Assembly (NCBI GenBank): GCA_003343845.1
Contig: QAKK01000004.1
Span: 1-64,000 of the forward strand
Source: Oscillospiraceae bacterium
Lineage (GTDB): Bacteria; Bacillota; Clostridia; Oscillospirales; CAG-272
Direction of reading: 5' to 3'
DNA length: 64,000 nt
This document shows, piece after piece, positions 1-8,729 of this stretch. The position numbers and the translations under genes were made by a program. The notes beneath the pieces are model-generated. The model searched no databases. It was not told the DNA's origin and saw only the letters and a program-made list of their open reading frames with translations. Numbering within the stretch: the first letter of the stretch is position 1; each line of letters starts with the position of its first letter.

Positions 1-276
1 TACCCTCGATTGACAAGGGCAAATACGCTTTCCGGCGGTAAAAAGTTGACGCTGGACATCGTCATCGTCCTCGGTGGGCGGTCGGCACACCTTCGTCCTC
101 TTCCTCGCCACCCCCAATTTTTATGCGCCGGAAAGTCCTTGGGAGTTTTTCGGGAGCGGAAAATGTGCCGGACGAGGCTGACGAAGCAGGCGGGCATTAG
201 CCCGCCAATGAGGAAAACGAAGTCAGGTGCGGTTTCAGCCCCGAAAAACCGTGTCTGCCCTTGTCAATCGAGGGTA
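1..276. repeat. Mini-element bounded by perfect 21-bp inverted repeats (MITE-like)
   Basis: Bases 1-21 (beginning TACCCTCGATTGACAAGG) are repeated exactly, in reverse complement, at 256-276. The 234 bases between hold no convincing gene and include a hairpin, GGCGGG-N6-CCCGCC, at 189-206. A third copy of the terminal sequence (20 of 21 bases, and the next five bases as in the left copy) lies at 57358-57378 in the leader of a response-regulator gene. Short length, terminal inverted repeats and no coding capacity are what a non-autonomous transposable element would show, but no target duplication can be judged because the window begins at the repeat. It could also be another kind of dispersed intergenic repeat. 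Confidence 0.6.
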
Positions 277-325
277 TATAAAACGCAAAAAAAGTAAAGT
301 CAATTCTATTTCAGGAGGCATGTTT

Positions 326-1234
326 ATGCAATCACGTATTTTGATTCTTTGTCTGACTGTGCTGCTCGCCGCATCGCTTTGCGCCTGCAAAGACAAATCG
401 GCTGCCGCATCTGCAACGAAGCCGTTGACGTCAAGCGACCCCGCCGCATCCGCAACGTCGGAGACGACTGCAGATGCAGCAGAAGAGTCCTTTACGACGA
501 TCGGCGGGTTCCGTGTGCATGCAGAAAGAGATGCGTTTGTGTGGACCGGCGATGTGCGGGAGGGGCTTGCCGCATTGGAGGACAACATCGCAGAGCTGCA
601 TCCGGCGGCGGGCAAATTCACCGCAACCTTCGGCGAAGTGACGCTGGAGATGCAGGCGGACTTTATGGCGGAGAACGAACGGATCATCGAGGTGACCGCA
701 GCGTCGATCGGTGAGCACCGCATCGCGTTTGACGCGCCGCGTCAGACGCGCTTTGCCAACGGCGGCATTGCGCTGTTTGCAGTCGGCGGCGAGACCGTAC
801 TGACCTATATGCAGCCGTTCAACAGTGTGGAGAATTACGTGTTTGATGAGACGGGTATCACATCGCTGACCTTCTCCGCAGCGGCGACCGATGCCGATTA
901 CAACGAGCCTGTGATCCTGCTTGCGGACGGCGGCGATACGCTTCGCTTTGTCTGCTGGCCGAAGAAGTATGCCTGCGGGTATCCGCAATTTGCGTATTTT
1001 GTCGGTAAAGACGAGCTGCTGGAAATTGAGGGGACTGCCGGAATTGCAGACGGGAAATTCAGCTTTTCCGCAGAGAAACAGTACAGCTTTGCCGACCTGA
1101 ATGCGAACGGCGCGCTGGATTATGCCTATTTCGGCAATACCGGAGAGGATGCATCTGCGCTGTCTTCGCTTATGCAGGAGAATGCCGGGCGATATGAGGC
1201 ATTTACGATAGAGAAGCTCCGTGCAGAGGGCTGA
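326..1234 (+). CDS. Putative lipoprotein, function unknown
   Basis: A 302-residue protein that I do not recognise. The start at 326 sits seven bases after AGGAGG (313-318); an upstream in-frame ATG at 320 is too close to that site. The N-terminus has a hydrophobic stretch (about residues 4-18) ending in LCAC, a slightly atypical lipobox with Cys21 as probable lipid anchor, followed by a Ser/Ala/Thr-rich linker. The body looks like a mostly beta-strand extracytoplasmic domain. Near the C-terminus (about residue 255) is a DLNANGALD stretch resembling calcium-binding loops of dockerin or FG-GAP type. It stands alone and ends at a clear terminator. Confidence 0.75.
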   Translation: MQSRILILCLTVLLAASLCACKDKSAAASATKPLTSSDPAASATSETTADAAEESFTTIGGFRVHAERDAFVWTGDVREGLAALEDNIAELHPAAGKFTATFGEVTLEMQADFMAENERIIEVTAASIGEHRIAFDAPRQTRFANGGIALFAVGGETVLTYMQPFNSVENYVFDETGITSLTFSAAATDADYNEPVILLADGGDTLRFVCWPKKYACGYPQFAYFVGKDELLEIEGTAGIADGKFSFSAEKQYSFADLNANGALDYAYFGNTGEDASALSSLMQENAGRYEAFTIEKLRAEG

Positions 1235-1288
1235 TCCGAGACCGCAAAAGACGGATTCTTCACGCTGCAATCCGTGACGGATTCCATA

Positions 1289-1320
1289 AAAAACCGGAGT
1301 GCGAGCGCTCCGGTTTTTTT
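1289..1320 (+). terminator. Rho-independent terminator
   Basis: AAACCGGAG and CTCCGGTTT form the stem, followed by a run of T, 55 bases after the lipoprotein stop codon. Confidence 0.85.
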
Positions 1321-1362
1321 ATGCGGCAGGACAAATCCATAAGTACTTCGTCCGAATCAAAA

Positions 1363-1391
1363 TTCCATTTTATTCCCGAAAAGACTATACT
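1363..1391 (+). promoter_or_regulatory. Probable weak promoter for the nitroreductase gene
   Basis: TATACT at 1386-1391 lies 17 bases after a poor -35 (TTCCAT, 1363-1368), about 38 bases before the nitroreductase start codon. Confidence 0.45.
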
Positions 1392-1428
1392 GGGTGTACA
1401 AATCCATAGAGAGGAGATGTGAATAAAT

Positions 1429-1950
1429 ATGGATGATGTGATGCGGACGATTGAAAACAGGCACAGTATACGTCGATACACGTCAGAGCCGGTCTCGGAT
1501 GAGACCCTGAACAAGCTGTTATCGGCGGCTGCCTGTGCGCCATCGGGAAAAAACACACGCCCGTGGGCGTTTGCAATCATTCGGGAACGGGAAAAGATTT
1601 TGCAGTTGGGGGCTTTGATGCGTTTCAGCCGTTTTCTGGAGACGGCGCCATGCGTCATTGCCGTATATAAGGCATTGACGCGGTGCTATGCACAATCCAA
1701 GGACGATATGGCAATCGGCGCGGCGATCCAGAATATGCTGCTCTGTGCGGAAGAGGAAGGGCTCGGCGCCTGTTGGATCGGCGAAAACATCGAGGCGGCA
1801 GACAAACTGCTTGCTTCGACATTTGAGACGCAGGATCACGGATTGGCGGCGCTGATTGCATTGGGACACCGTACATATGACCCGGAAGACACGGAGGTGC
1901 GTTCTGCACGTCCGCCTGCAATTCTCCTGAAAAGGAGGTGCGCGGAATGA
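1429..1950 (+). CDS. Nitroreductase-family FMN oxidoreductase
   Basis: A 173-residue protein with the signature of the small nitroreductase family, whose members use FMN and NAD(P)H to reduce nitro groups, quinones or flavins in the cytoplasm. Visible are the N-terminal ENRHSIRRY segment with FMN-phosphate-binding arginines, the APSGKNTRPW segment near residue 40, the MAIGAAIQNMLL helix, and the EEGLGACWIG segment. The length fits the short single-domain type. The substrate cannot be told from sequence. Its TGA overlaps the ATG of the next gene (ATGA), so the two are probably translated together. Confidence 0.85.
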   Translation: MDDVMRTIENRHSIRRYTSEPVSDETLNKLLSAAACAPSGKNTRPWAFAIIREREKILQLGALMRFSRFLETAPCVIAVYKALTRCYAQSKDDMAIGAAIQNMLLCAEEEGLGACWIGENIEAADKLLASTFETQDHGLAALIALGHRTYDPEDTEVRSARPPAILLKRRCAE

Positions 1951-4406
1951 ACGGCAGGATCATGGAACAGGCATCCTATGCCGATTGGATACATACGCTC
2001 CGGGTGGAGACCTATTCGCCCTTGCAGTCGCTGCATCTGCACGATTGCTTTCCCATGCCGGGCGCATTGCTCGGGCAGGAAACCGTATATGCGGACGCGC
2101 ATGGGAATTTCAGCATTGCCGTCAGGGAAAAGGTCACGCTGCGCTGCGGCTTTACACTGTATGCGGATGAACCGAAATACGTCTCTCTGATTCTGACTTC
2201 CGATACGGTGTGCAAGGTCTGGCAGGAACAGCGCGTAATCAATCTTTTCAAAGTCTGTTCGCCGGTTCTGACGGTGCGGCTTAAGCGCGGCGAAAATGTG
2301 TTTTTTGCAGATGCCTGTGTCGGTTCGGACTTTGAACTGAGCATTCGGCAGGAGGCGGCGGCAGGCGCGCCGTGGCTGGCAGCCGCAGGTGAAAACAATC
2401 TGGATCGGCATATGCCGCAGATATCGCTGTATATACCGCGGCATTGCTATGCCGACGGGGCAAATCCCACATGGATTGTCACGCCGAACGATGCCCGTCT
2501 TTTCGATGCGCGGGGCGTTTATCATGCGCAATTCTCGGATCACCGCACGGGCAGGCGGATCTGCACATTGCGATGCCGTTTCGGAGAGCTGTGCAGCCTG
2601 CCGCATCAAAAACTGCCGGATTCCGGCGGGGACTTTAACCGTGCGGATATGCTGATCAGCAGCAAGGACCGCAAAGGGCGGATCCATACGCGTGCATACA
2701 CGCTCTATCGCGAGGATTATATGGATCATCTGCCGCAGCTGCTTGAGAGAGCGGATTCCTTTGCGGGAGACATGCGGCAGCGGGAAGAAAGACGCGCTGC
2801 CGTTACAACGCTGGGCATGCGCATCCGGGCACCGGAAACCACGCGATATACGCGCCTCTTGCAGGCGGAAATGCTGAAGGCGATTCTGGAGACGGAGGAT
2901 GTCTGCACGGAAGCCGAAGTGTATGCCCCGGGGACGAAGCGCGTTTTCTTTCATGATGCACTGGACGACAGCATGAATTATTACAGAGTAACGCTTCCGC
3001 AGGGGTATGACCCGAGGCAGACATACCCGCTCTTTGTCATATGCAGCACCAAGGAGTATGGTACATTCGGCGCGCGGTTTGCCGCAGAGAATCCCGACAA
3101 CCTGATTGTTGCCGACGTATCGGCTCGCGGCGTTACCCTGGGAAGCTATATCGGTGAAGCGGCGCTGCTGCATGCACTCGCCGACCTGCAAAAACGTTTT
3201 TCGATCGATGCGGACCGGGTTTACATCGGCGGCTATTCCAACGGCGCTTCTGCCGCATTGGCTGCCGCACAGGCGTACCCGCACTTGTTTGCGGGTGTTT
3301 ATGCGCTGTCGGGGCGCGCAGAGTATGGCAAGATGGACAATCTGTCCGAATCGGCGGTTTATCTGATTTCTTCGGAGGACGATACGTATTACGATTCCAT
3401 ACGCAAATTGTGCCGCAGGCAGGCTGCCTCCGAAAAAATGCACCTTGTTCTGGCGAAATGCCACAATCATTTGTCCTTGCAGCGGGTATGGCTGGATCGT
3501 CAGCTGATTGCCAATCTGCTGCGGGAAAAAAGAGAGTTATACCCCACGCACATTTCGTATTGCACAACCCGCAACCGGCATCTGCAGGCGTATTGGATAA
3601 AGCTTCACGGCATTCGACCGGGAACGGCACGATGCCGTTTGTATGCCGATGCCGGAAAAAGCAGGATCGATATCCGCGTGTATGGGGCAACCGGACTTTC
3701 GGTAGAGATTCCGCCGTATATGGAACGGGAAAGCCTTGAAGTGCGCATAAACGGCAAAAAGCTGCCGTGCCACGGCTTCAGCGGAGGCGTCCTGCATTTT
3801 AAGCACGACAGCCATGGTTACCGCCGCATTTCTGCGGCGCCGCTGCCGCCGGATACGGCTTTGGGGAACGGGCTGATTGACGTATATCTGGACCCGCTTT
3901 GCGCTGTGATTCCGACGGAGGCATCGCAGACGGTCAGACAGGCTGCAAGTGTATTGACAAGACCGCTTTCCAATGGAAAAACGCCGCAGATTGCCGTCTG
4001 GTATAAGACGCTCTCCGCCGCGCAGGTTTTAACGGAGAAGCTGCGGTTCGGCAGCATCATTCTGATCGGCAGGGAGAAAGAGCCCGTTTTTGATGCAGTG
4101 CATCGCCGGTGCAGGCTGCTTCCGCTGCGGGATGGGTTTGTGTACGACGGAAAATTTGTGCGGACACCCTATTGCATCATGCAGATTGTGCAGAATCCGT
4201 GGAACCCGGAAAAGCATGTTTTATCCGTAACGTATAATGACGAACGGTTGCTGCGGAGAAATCTGTTTACGCGCAGCATGACGTTACCCTCCTATTTCGG
4301 CGGCGTTCATCCGTATCTGAACGGCGTGGCGCTGGTGTTTGACGGGAAACGCTATTTCGGAATCCGCGAATACGGCGATCCGCTGCTTGAAATTCGCGCG
4401 GCTTAG
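1947..4406 (+). CDS. Large cytoplasmic alpha/beta-hydrolase-fold protein of unknown function
   Basis: An 819-residue protein with no signal peptide or membrane segment. The ATG at 1947 is eight bases after AAAGGAGG; a GTG nine bases upstream lies inside that site and is unlikely. The centre (about residues 345-530) is an alpha/beta hydrolase of the prolyl-oligopeptidase or PHB-depolymerase esterase type. GGYSNGAS carries the nucleophile Ser431, and SSEDDTYY and CHNHLS supply candidate Asp and His. The roughly 340 residues before it and 290 after it match no family I know; the N-terminal part looks beta-rich. Coupling to the nitroreductase suggests a shared pathway, but substrate and product are unknown. 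Confidence 0.7.
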   Translation: MNGRIMEQASYADWIHTLRVETYSPLQSLHLHDCFPMPGALLGQETVYADAHGNFSIAVREKVTLRCGFTLYADEPKYVSLILTSDTVCKVWQEQRVINLFKVCSPVLTVRLKRGENVFFADACVGSDFELSIRQEAAAGAPWLAAAGENNLDRHMPQISLYIPRHCYADGANPTWIVTPNDARLFDARGVYHAQFSDHRTGRRICTLRCRFGELCSLPHQKLPDSGGDFNRADMLISSKDRKGRIHTRAYTLYREDYMDHLPQLLERADSFAGDMRQREERRAAVTTLGMRIRAPETTRYTRLLQAEMLKAILETEDVCTEAEVYAPGTKRVFFHDALDDSMNYYRVTLPQGYDPRQTYPLFVICSTKEYGTFGARFAAENPDNLIVADVSARGVTLGSYIGEAALLHALADLQKRFSIDADRVYIGGYSNGASAALAAAQAYPHLFAGVYALSGRAEYGKMDNLSESAVYLISSEDDTYYDSIRKLCRRQAASEKMHLVLAKCHNHLSLQRVWLDRQLIANLLREKRELYPTHISYCTTRNRHLQAYWIKLHGIRPGTARCRLYADAGKSRIDIRVYGATGLSVEIPPYMERESLEVRINGKKLPCHGFSGGVLHFKHDSHGYRRISAAPLPPDTALGNGLIDVYLDPLCAVIPTEASQTVRQAASVLTRPLSNGKTPQIAVWYKTLSAAQVLTEKLRFGSIILIGREKEPVFDAVHRRCRLLPLRDGFVYDGKFVRTPYCIMQIVQNPWNPEKHVLSVTYNDERLLRRNLFTRSMTLPSYFGGVHPYLNGVALVFDGKRYFGIREYGDPLLEIRAA

Positions 4407-4425
4407 TTTTATAGCGCCAAAGCGC

Positions 4426-4454
4426 TTGATTTACGCGGCGGGGCGCGGTATAAT
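4426..4454 (+). promoter_or_regulatory. Promoter of the methionine operon
   Basis: TTGATT (4426-4431), 17-base spacer, TATAAT (4449-4454). The start codon of metF is only 32 bases after the -10 box, too little room for an S-box, T-box or cobalamin riboswitch. Confidence 0.85.
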
Positions 4455-4486
4455 ACAGGCAAGTACACATGCGGGGGAACAAGCCT

Positions 4487-5365
4487 ATGAAAATTACAGC
4501 GCTGCTTGCCGAGAACAAACCGATCCTGTCCTTTGAGGTCTTCCCGCCGAAGACCGAATCCGGCTTTGACAGTGTCCGCACGGCGACCGAGGAGATCGCC
4601 GCGCTGCACCCCGCCTTCATGAGCGTCACCTACGGCGCGGGCGGCGGCACGAGCGCCTACACGTTGGACATCGCCGAGAATATCAAGGCGCGCTACGGCG
4701 TGCCTACGCTGGCGCACCTTACATGCGTGTCCTCCACGCATGAGACCGTGCGTGAGCGGATTGCCGCAATCCGCTCACGCGGCATCGAAAACGTCATGGC
4801 GCTGCGCGGCGACGTGCCGCCCGAGCTGCGGGATGCCGACCGCAGCGGCTGGGACTATCACTATGCCGCCGAGCTTGTCCGCGAGCTGCGGGCGGCCGCG
4901 CCCGACCTCTGCATCGGAGGCGCGTGCTATCCGGAGGTGCACCCCGAGAGCCGCAGTCAGGCGGAGGACATCCGCCGCCTGAAGGAAAAAGTGGATGCGG
5001 GCTGCGACTTTCTCACAACGCAGATGTTCTTCGACAACAATCTGCTCTACAGCTTTCTCTATAAGATCCGCGAGGCGGGCATCACCGTGCCGGTCATCGC
5101 GGGCATTATGCCGATCACCAACTGCAGCTATCTCACCCGCGCCATTGAGCTGTCCGGCTCGTTCATGCCGCGGCGGTTTGTGAGCCTTGTGGACAGGTTC
5201 GGCGACGATCCAGCCGCCATGAAGCAGGCGGGCATCGCCTATGCGACCGATCAGATCATCGACCTCTATGCCAACGGAATCACCGGCGTCCATGTCTATT
5301 CGATGAACAAGCCGGACATCGCTGCCGAAATCCTCGGCAACCTGTCCGCCATCCTCGGCAGATGA
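4487..5365 (+). CDS. metF: 5,10-methylenetetrahydrofolate reductase
   Basis: A 292-residue cytoplasmic flavoprotein that makes 5-methyltetrahydrofolate, the methyl donor for MetH. The sequence has the family's SFEVFPPKT opening, the MSVTYGAGGG segment, HLTC, the ALRGD segment and the TQMFFDN loop near residue 180. Length is normal for a bacterial MetF barrel. The ATG at 4487 follows GCGGGGGA at good distance; an in-frame ATG at 4469 would add six residues but lacks a ribosome site. It is the first gene of a three-gene operon, with its stop overlapping the next ATG by four bases. Confidence 0.95.
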   Translation: MKITALLAENKPILSFEVFPPKTESGFDSVRTATEEIAALHPAFMSVTYGAGGGTSAYTLDIAENIKARYGVPTLAHLTCVSSTHETVRERIAAIRSRGIENVMALRGDVPPELRDADRSGWDYHYAAELVRELRAAAPDLCIGGACYPEVHPESRSQAEDIRRLKEKVDAGCDFLTTQMFFDNNLLYSFLYKIREAGITVPVIAGIMPITNCSYLTRAIELSGSFMPRRFVSLVDRFGDDPAAMKQAGIAYATDQIIDLYANGITGVHVYSMNKPDIAAEILGNLSAILGR

Positions 5366-5988
5366 CCCCCGCCGTGCTGACCGCGACCTTTGCGCCGCCC
5401 CCGTTTTCGCGGCGGGAGGCGCTGCGCTATGCCGGCTGCGACGCGGATGCGGGCGCGGCGCTTGAAGCGCTGCTCGACGCCGCCGTGAAAGAGACGTGGG
5501 ACAAGCTCACCTATCGCGTCTGCTACGCGCGTCTCCCTGTCACGGTGCGCGGCGACGTGTGCGACTTCGGCGCGTTTGCATGCACCTCGGCAGGGCTTGC
5601 GAAGAACCTTTCCGGCTGCGATGCGGTGATCCTCTTTGCCGCCACGGTGGGCGCGGGCATCGACCGCCTGCTTGCCAAGTATGCGCGGCTTTCGCCTGCC
5701 CGGGCGCTGCTGCTGCAGGGCATCGGCGCGGAGCGCATTGAGGCGCTGTGCGACGCCTTCTGCGCCGCGCGTGCGGCGGCGGAGGGACGGGCGCTGCGCC
5801 CGCGTTTCAGCCCCGGCTACGGTGACCTTGCGATCGACGCGCAGAAGGACATTTTCGCCCTGCTCGACTGTGAGCGGCAGATCGGGCTGACGCTCGGCGA
5901 CAGCCTTTTGATGTCGCCCGGCAAATCGGTGACGGCGTTTGCGGGCATTCCGCGCGCCGCCGATATACAAAACGGAGTAACACGATGA
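5362..5988 (+). CDS. Stand-alone methionine synthase reactivation domain protein
   Basis: A 208-residue protein matching the C-terminal activation domain that in E. coli is part of MetH and binds S-adenosylmethionine to remethylate oxidised cobalamin. The FSPGYGDL and LLMSPGKSVTAFAG segments are the family's SAM-site motifs. The gene overlaps metF upstream and metH downstream by ATGA junctions. The following MetH lacks this domain, so the two polypeptides probably act together, as in other Firmicutes with split methionine synthase. The electron donor for reactivation is not encoded nearby. Confidence 0.88.
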   Translation: MTPAVLTATFAPPPFSRREALRYAGCDADAGAALEALLDAAVKETWDKLTYRVCYARLPVTVRGDVCDFGAFACTSAGLAKNLSGCDAVILFAATVGAGIDRLLAKYARLSPARALLLQGIGAERIEALCDAFCAARAAAEGRALRPRFSPGYGDLAIDAQKDIFALLDCERQIGLTLGDSLLMSPGKSVTAFAGIPRAADIQNGVTR

Positions 5989-8417
5989 CATTCACGGATT
6001 ATCTGAAGAACCATATCGTCCTGCTGGACGGCGGCATGGGCACGCTCCTGCAGGCGCGCGGACTTGCGCCCGGCGAATACCCCGAGCGCTGGAATCTTTC
6101 GCACCCGGACGTGGTGACCGCAATCCACAAGGCGTATTTTGATGCGGGCAGCAACGTCGTCTGTGCCAATACCTTCGGCGCGAATCCGCTGAAATTCGCT
6201 CCGGACGAGCTGGAGGCGATCGTCGCCGCCGCGATTGCAAATGCCGGGGCGGCGCGCGCCGCATCGGCGGCGGGCGAGAAGTTTGTCGCGCTCGACATCG
6301 GACCGACGGGCAGACTTCTGCGCCCGCTCGGACCGCTCGACTTTGAGGATGCGGTTGCGGCTTTTGCCGGGACGGTGCGCCTCGGCGCAAAGTACGGCGC
6401 GGACCTCGTCTTCATCGAGACGATGAACGACAGCTACGAGACCAAGGCGGCGCTGCTTGCCGCCCGCGAAAACTGTGACCTCCCGGTCGTCGTCTCCAAT
6501 GCTTACGGCGCGGACGGCAAGCTGATGACCGGGGCAACGCCGTCTGCGATGGTCGCTCTGCTCGAGGGCATGGGCGTCACGGCGCTCGGCGCCAACTGCT
6601 CGCTCGGTCCCGCCGAACTGCGCGGCGTGATGGATGAACTGCTTGCCTGCGCCTCCGTGCCGGTGCTGTTCAAGCCGAATGCAGGGCTGCCGCAGGCGGT
6701 GGACGGCAGAACGGTCTACAATGTCACACCGGCGGATTTTGCCGCCGAGGTGGCGGATGCGGTGCGCCGCGGCGTGCGCGCCGCGGGCGGCTGCTGCGGC
6801 ACCACGCCGGACTATATCCGCGCCCTTGCTGCCGCGGTGGAGGGCGCCGTGCCTGTGCCGATCGAGCCGAAGCACCTGAGCGTCGCGTCCTCCTACACGC
6901 ACGCCGTGCGGCTCGGCGACGACCCGGTGCTGATCGGCGAGCGCATCAACCCGACGGGCAAAAAGCGCGTGAAGGAGGCGCTGCGCGAGGGGAATCTCGA
7001 CTTTATCCTTTCCGAGGGTGTCACCCAGGCGGAGAAGGGCGCGCAGATCCTCGACGTCAATGCGGGTCTGCCCGACATTGACGAGTGCGCCGTGCTGCCG
7101 CATGTGGTCTGCGAGTTGCAGGCGGTGACCGACCTGCCGCTCCAGATCGACACGGCAAATCCCCTCGCGATGGAGGCGGCGCTCCGCCGCTACAACGGCA
7201 AAGCCGTTATCAATTCGGTAAACGGCAAGCGCGAGAGCATGGAGGCGGTCTTCCCGCTGGTGAAGAAGTACGGCGGCATTGTCGTGGCGCTCACGCTGGA
7301 CGAGGACGGCATCCCCGCGACGGCAGAGGGGCGCTTTGCCATCGCGAAGAAGATTCTTGCCGAGGCAGAGCGCTATGGTATCGACAAAAAGGACCTGCTC
7401 TTTGACACCCTCGCCATGACGGTCAGCGCGGACGATCACGCGGCGCTCACCACGCTGGCGGCGCTCCGCCGCATCCGGGAGGAGCTCGGCTGCCACACCT
7501 CACTCGGCGTGTCAAACGTCTCCTTCGGTCTGCCTGCGCGCGACACCGTGAACAGCGTGTTTTTCGCACTCGCACTGGAAAACGGGCTGTCCGCCGCGAT
7601 CATGAACCCGTATTCGGACGAGATGATGCGGGTCTATCACACCTACCGTGCGCTCAAGGGGCTGGACGCAAACTGCCTCGGCTATATCAGCGCCGCCGCG
7701 CATTTCGCCGCAGCTGCACCTGCGGCGCAGACCGCGCCGGCCGCGCAGGCGGGCGCTGTGGCGGACGGCACGGCGCTCTCCCCGCTGCAATATGCCATCG
7801 TCAAGGGCATGCGGGAACGCGCGGGCGAAATCACGCGGGGAGACCTTGCCGATACGCCGCCGCTCACGCTGGTGAACGACGAAATTATCCCGGCGCTCAA
7901 CCGCGTGGGCGAGGGCTTTGAGAAAAAGACGGTCTATCTGCCGCAGCTGCTGATGAGCGCCGAGGCGGCGAAGTCTGCCTTTGAGGTCATCAAGGCGGCG
8001 ATGCCGGAGGGCAAGCGCGGCGACAGGGCGACCGTGGTGATCGCTACCGTGGAGGGCGACATTCACGACATCGGCAAGAACATCGTCAAACTGCTGCTGG
8101 AGAACTACGGCTTTGCGGTCGTGGACCTCGGGCGCGACGTGCCGCCCGCGAAGGTTGCGGATGCGGTTGTCGAGCGGCACGCACCGCTCGTCGGGCTGAG
8201 CGCGCTGATGACCACCACCGTGCCCGCCATGGAGGAGACGATCCGCCTGCTCCGCGTGCGCGCGCCGTGGTGCCGCGTGATGGTCGGCGGCGCGGTGCTC
8301 ACCAAAGCCTATGCCGAACGCATCGGCGCGGACTACTATGCCAAAGACGCAATGGAGAGTGTCCGCTACGCCGAAGAGACGGTAAAAAAAGCGCAGACCG
8401 AAAAAGCGAAGATGTAA
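5985..8417 (+). CDS. metH: Cobalamin-dependent methionine synthase lacking the reactivation domain
   Basis: An 810-residue enzyme that transfers the methyl group of 5-methyltetrahydrofolate to homocysteine through cobalamin. Modules in order: a homocysteine-binding barrel (about 1-290) with zinc ligands in GANCSLGP and GGCCGTT near residues 205 and 270; a pterin-binding barrel from GERINPTGKK near 318 to about 570; an Ala-rich linker; the cobalamin cap and Rossmann domain (about 595-805) with DIHDIGKNIV, whose His near 694 is the lower cobalt ligand. It stops where the activation domain would begin; that domain is the preceding gene. The C-terminal KAQTEKAKM codons are part of a 35-bp direct repeat. 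Confidence 0.95.
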   Translation: MTFTDYLKNHIVLLDGGMGTLLQARGLAPGEYPERWNLSHPDVVTAIHKAYFDAGSNVVCANTFGANPLKFAPDELEAIVAAAIANAGAARAASAAGEKFVALDIGPTGRLLRPLGPLDFEDAVAAFAGTVRLGAKYGADLVFIETMNDSYETKAALLAARENCDLPVVVSNAYGADGKLMTGATPSAMVALLEGMGVTALGANCSLGPAELRGVMDELLACASVPVLFKPNAGLPQAVDGRTVYNVTPADFAAEVADAVRRGVRAAGGCCGTTPDYIRALAAAVEGAVPVPIEPKHLSVASSYTHAVRLGDDPVLIGERINPTGKKRVKEALREGNLDFILSEGVTQAEKGAQILDVNAGLPDIDECAVLPHVVCELQAVTDLPLQIDTANPLAMEAALRRYNGKAVINSVNGKRESMEAVFPLVKKYGGIVVALTLDEDGIPATAEGRFAIAKKILAEAERYGIDKKDLLFDTLAMTVSADDHAALTTLAALRRIREELGCHTSLGVSNVSFGLPARDTVNSVFFALALENGLSAAIMNPYSDEMMRVYHTYRALKGLDANCLGYISAAAHFAAAAPAAQTAPAAQAGAVADGTALSPLQYAIVKGMRERAGEITRGDLADTPPLTLVNDEIIPALNRVGEGFEKKTVYLPQLLMSAEAAKSAFEVIKAAMPEGKRGDRATVVIATVEGDIHDIGKNIVKLLLENYGFAVVDLGRDVPPAKVADAVVERHAPLVGLSALMTTTVPAMEETIRLLRVRAPWCRVMVGGAVLTKAYAERIGADYYAKDAMESVRYAEETVKKAQTEKAKM

Positions 8418-8565
8418 ATGCAGACTGTTTTTTGCAGCCGGTCCGCTTCGCTTTTTCTCTCGCCGAAAAGCGCCTCTGCCGTACAAAGTACGGCGACGAA
8501 ACGCTTTTCGACGATTCTGCATCTTTTTCCGCGCAGACCGAAAAAGCGAAGATGTAAATGCAGAC
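8391..8565. repeat. 35-bp perfect direct repeat enclosing a palindrome-rich 105-bp segment
   Basis: Bases 8391-8425 (the last metH codons, its stop and eight further bases) recur without change at 8531-8565. The segment between them is strongly self-complementary: CGAAAAGCG pairs with CGCTTTTCG around an inner GCCGTAC-AAA-GTACGGC hairpin, and CTTCGCTTTTTC (8446-8457) is the reverse complement of bases within both repeat copies. It holds no gene. It may be a small inserted element with duplicated target, or a tandem duplication that has diverged. With the terminator that follows, it fills the gap between metH and the ABC transporter. Confidence 0.8.
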
Positions 8566-8585
8566 GGATCTTTCTTACAGACAAA

Positions 8586-8630
8586 AAGGCTCCGGCATAC
8601 CATAGAGACATGGTATGCCGGAGCTTTTTT
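8586..8630 (+). terminator. Rho-independent terminator of the methionine operon
   Basis: A perfect 14-bp stem (8589-8602 with 8611-8624), eight-base loop, then TTTTTT. Confidence 0.92.
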
Positions 8631-8729
8631 CGGGTTTGCATGGGTTTTACATCCATTTTACACGGGCATGCATGCAGAATTTACAGTTTTCCGTTATACT
8701 GCATGGTGAACGCAGAAAAGAGGAACGGT

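Noticed and set aside
1..325. Protein-coding frames at the window start
   Set aside because: They run through inverted repeats and have arginine-rich nonsense composition, with no ribosome site.
4455..4486. SAM, cobalamin or T-box riboswitch before metF
   Set aside because: Only about 25 transcribed bases precede the start codon.
8418..8729. N-terminal extension of the ABC ATPase by 104 codons
   Set aside because: The stretch is the repeat element and a strong terminator; the ribosome site and family alignment start at 8730.
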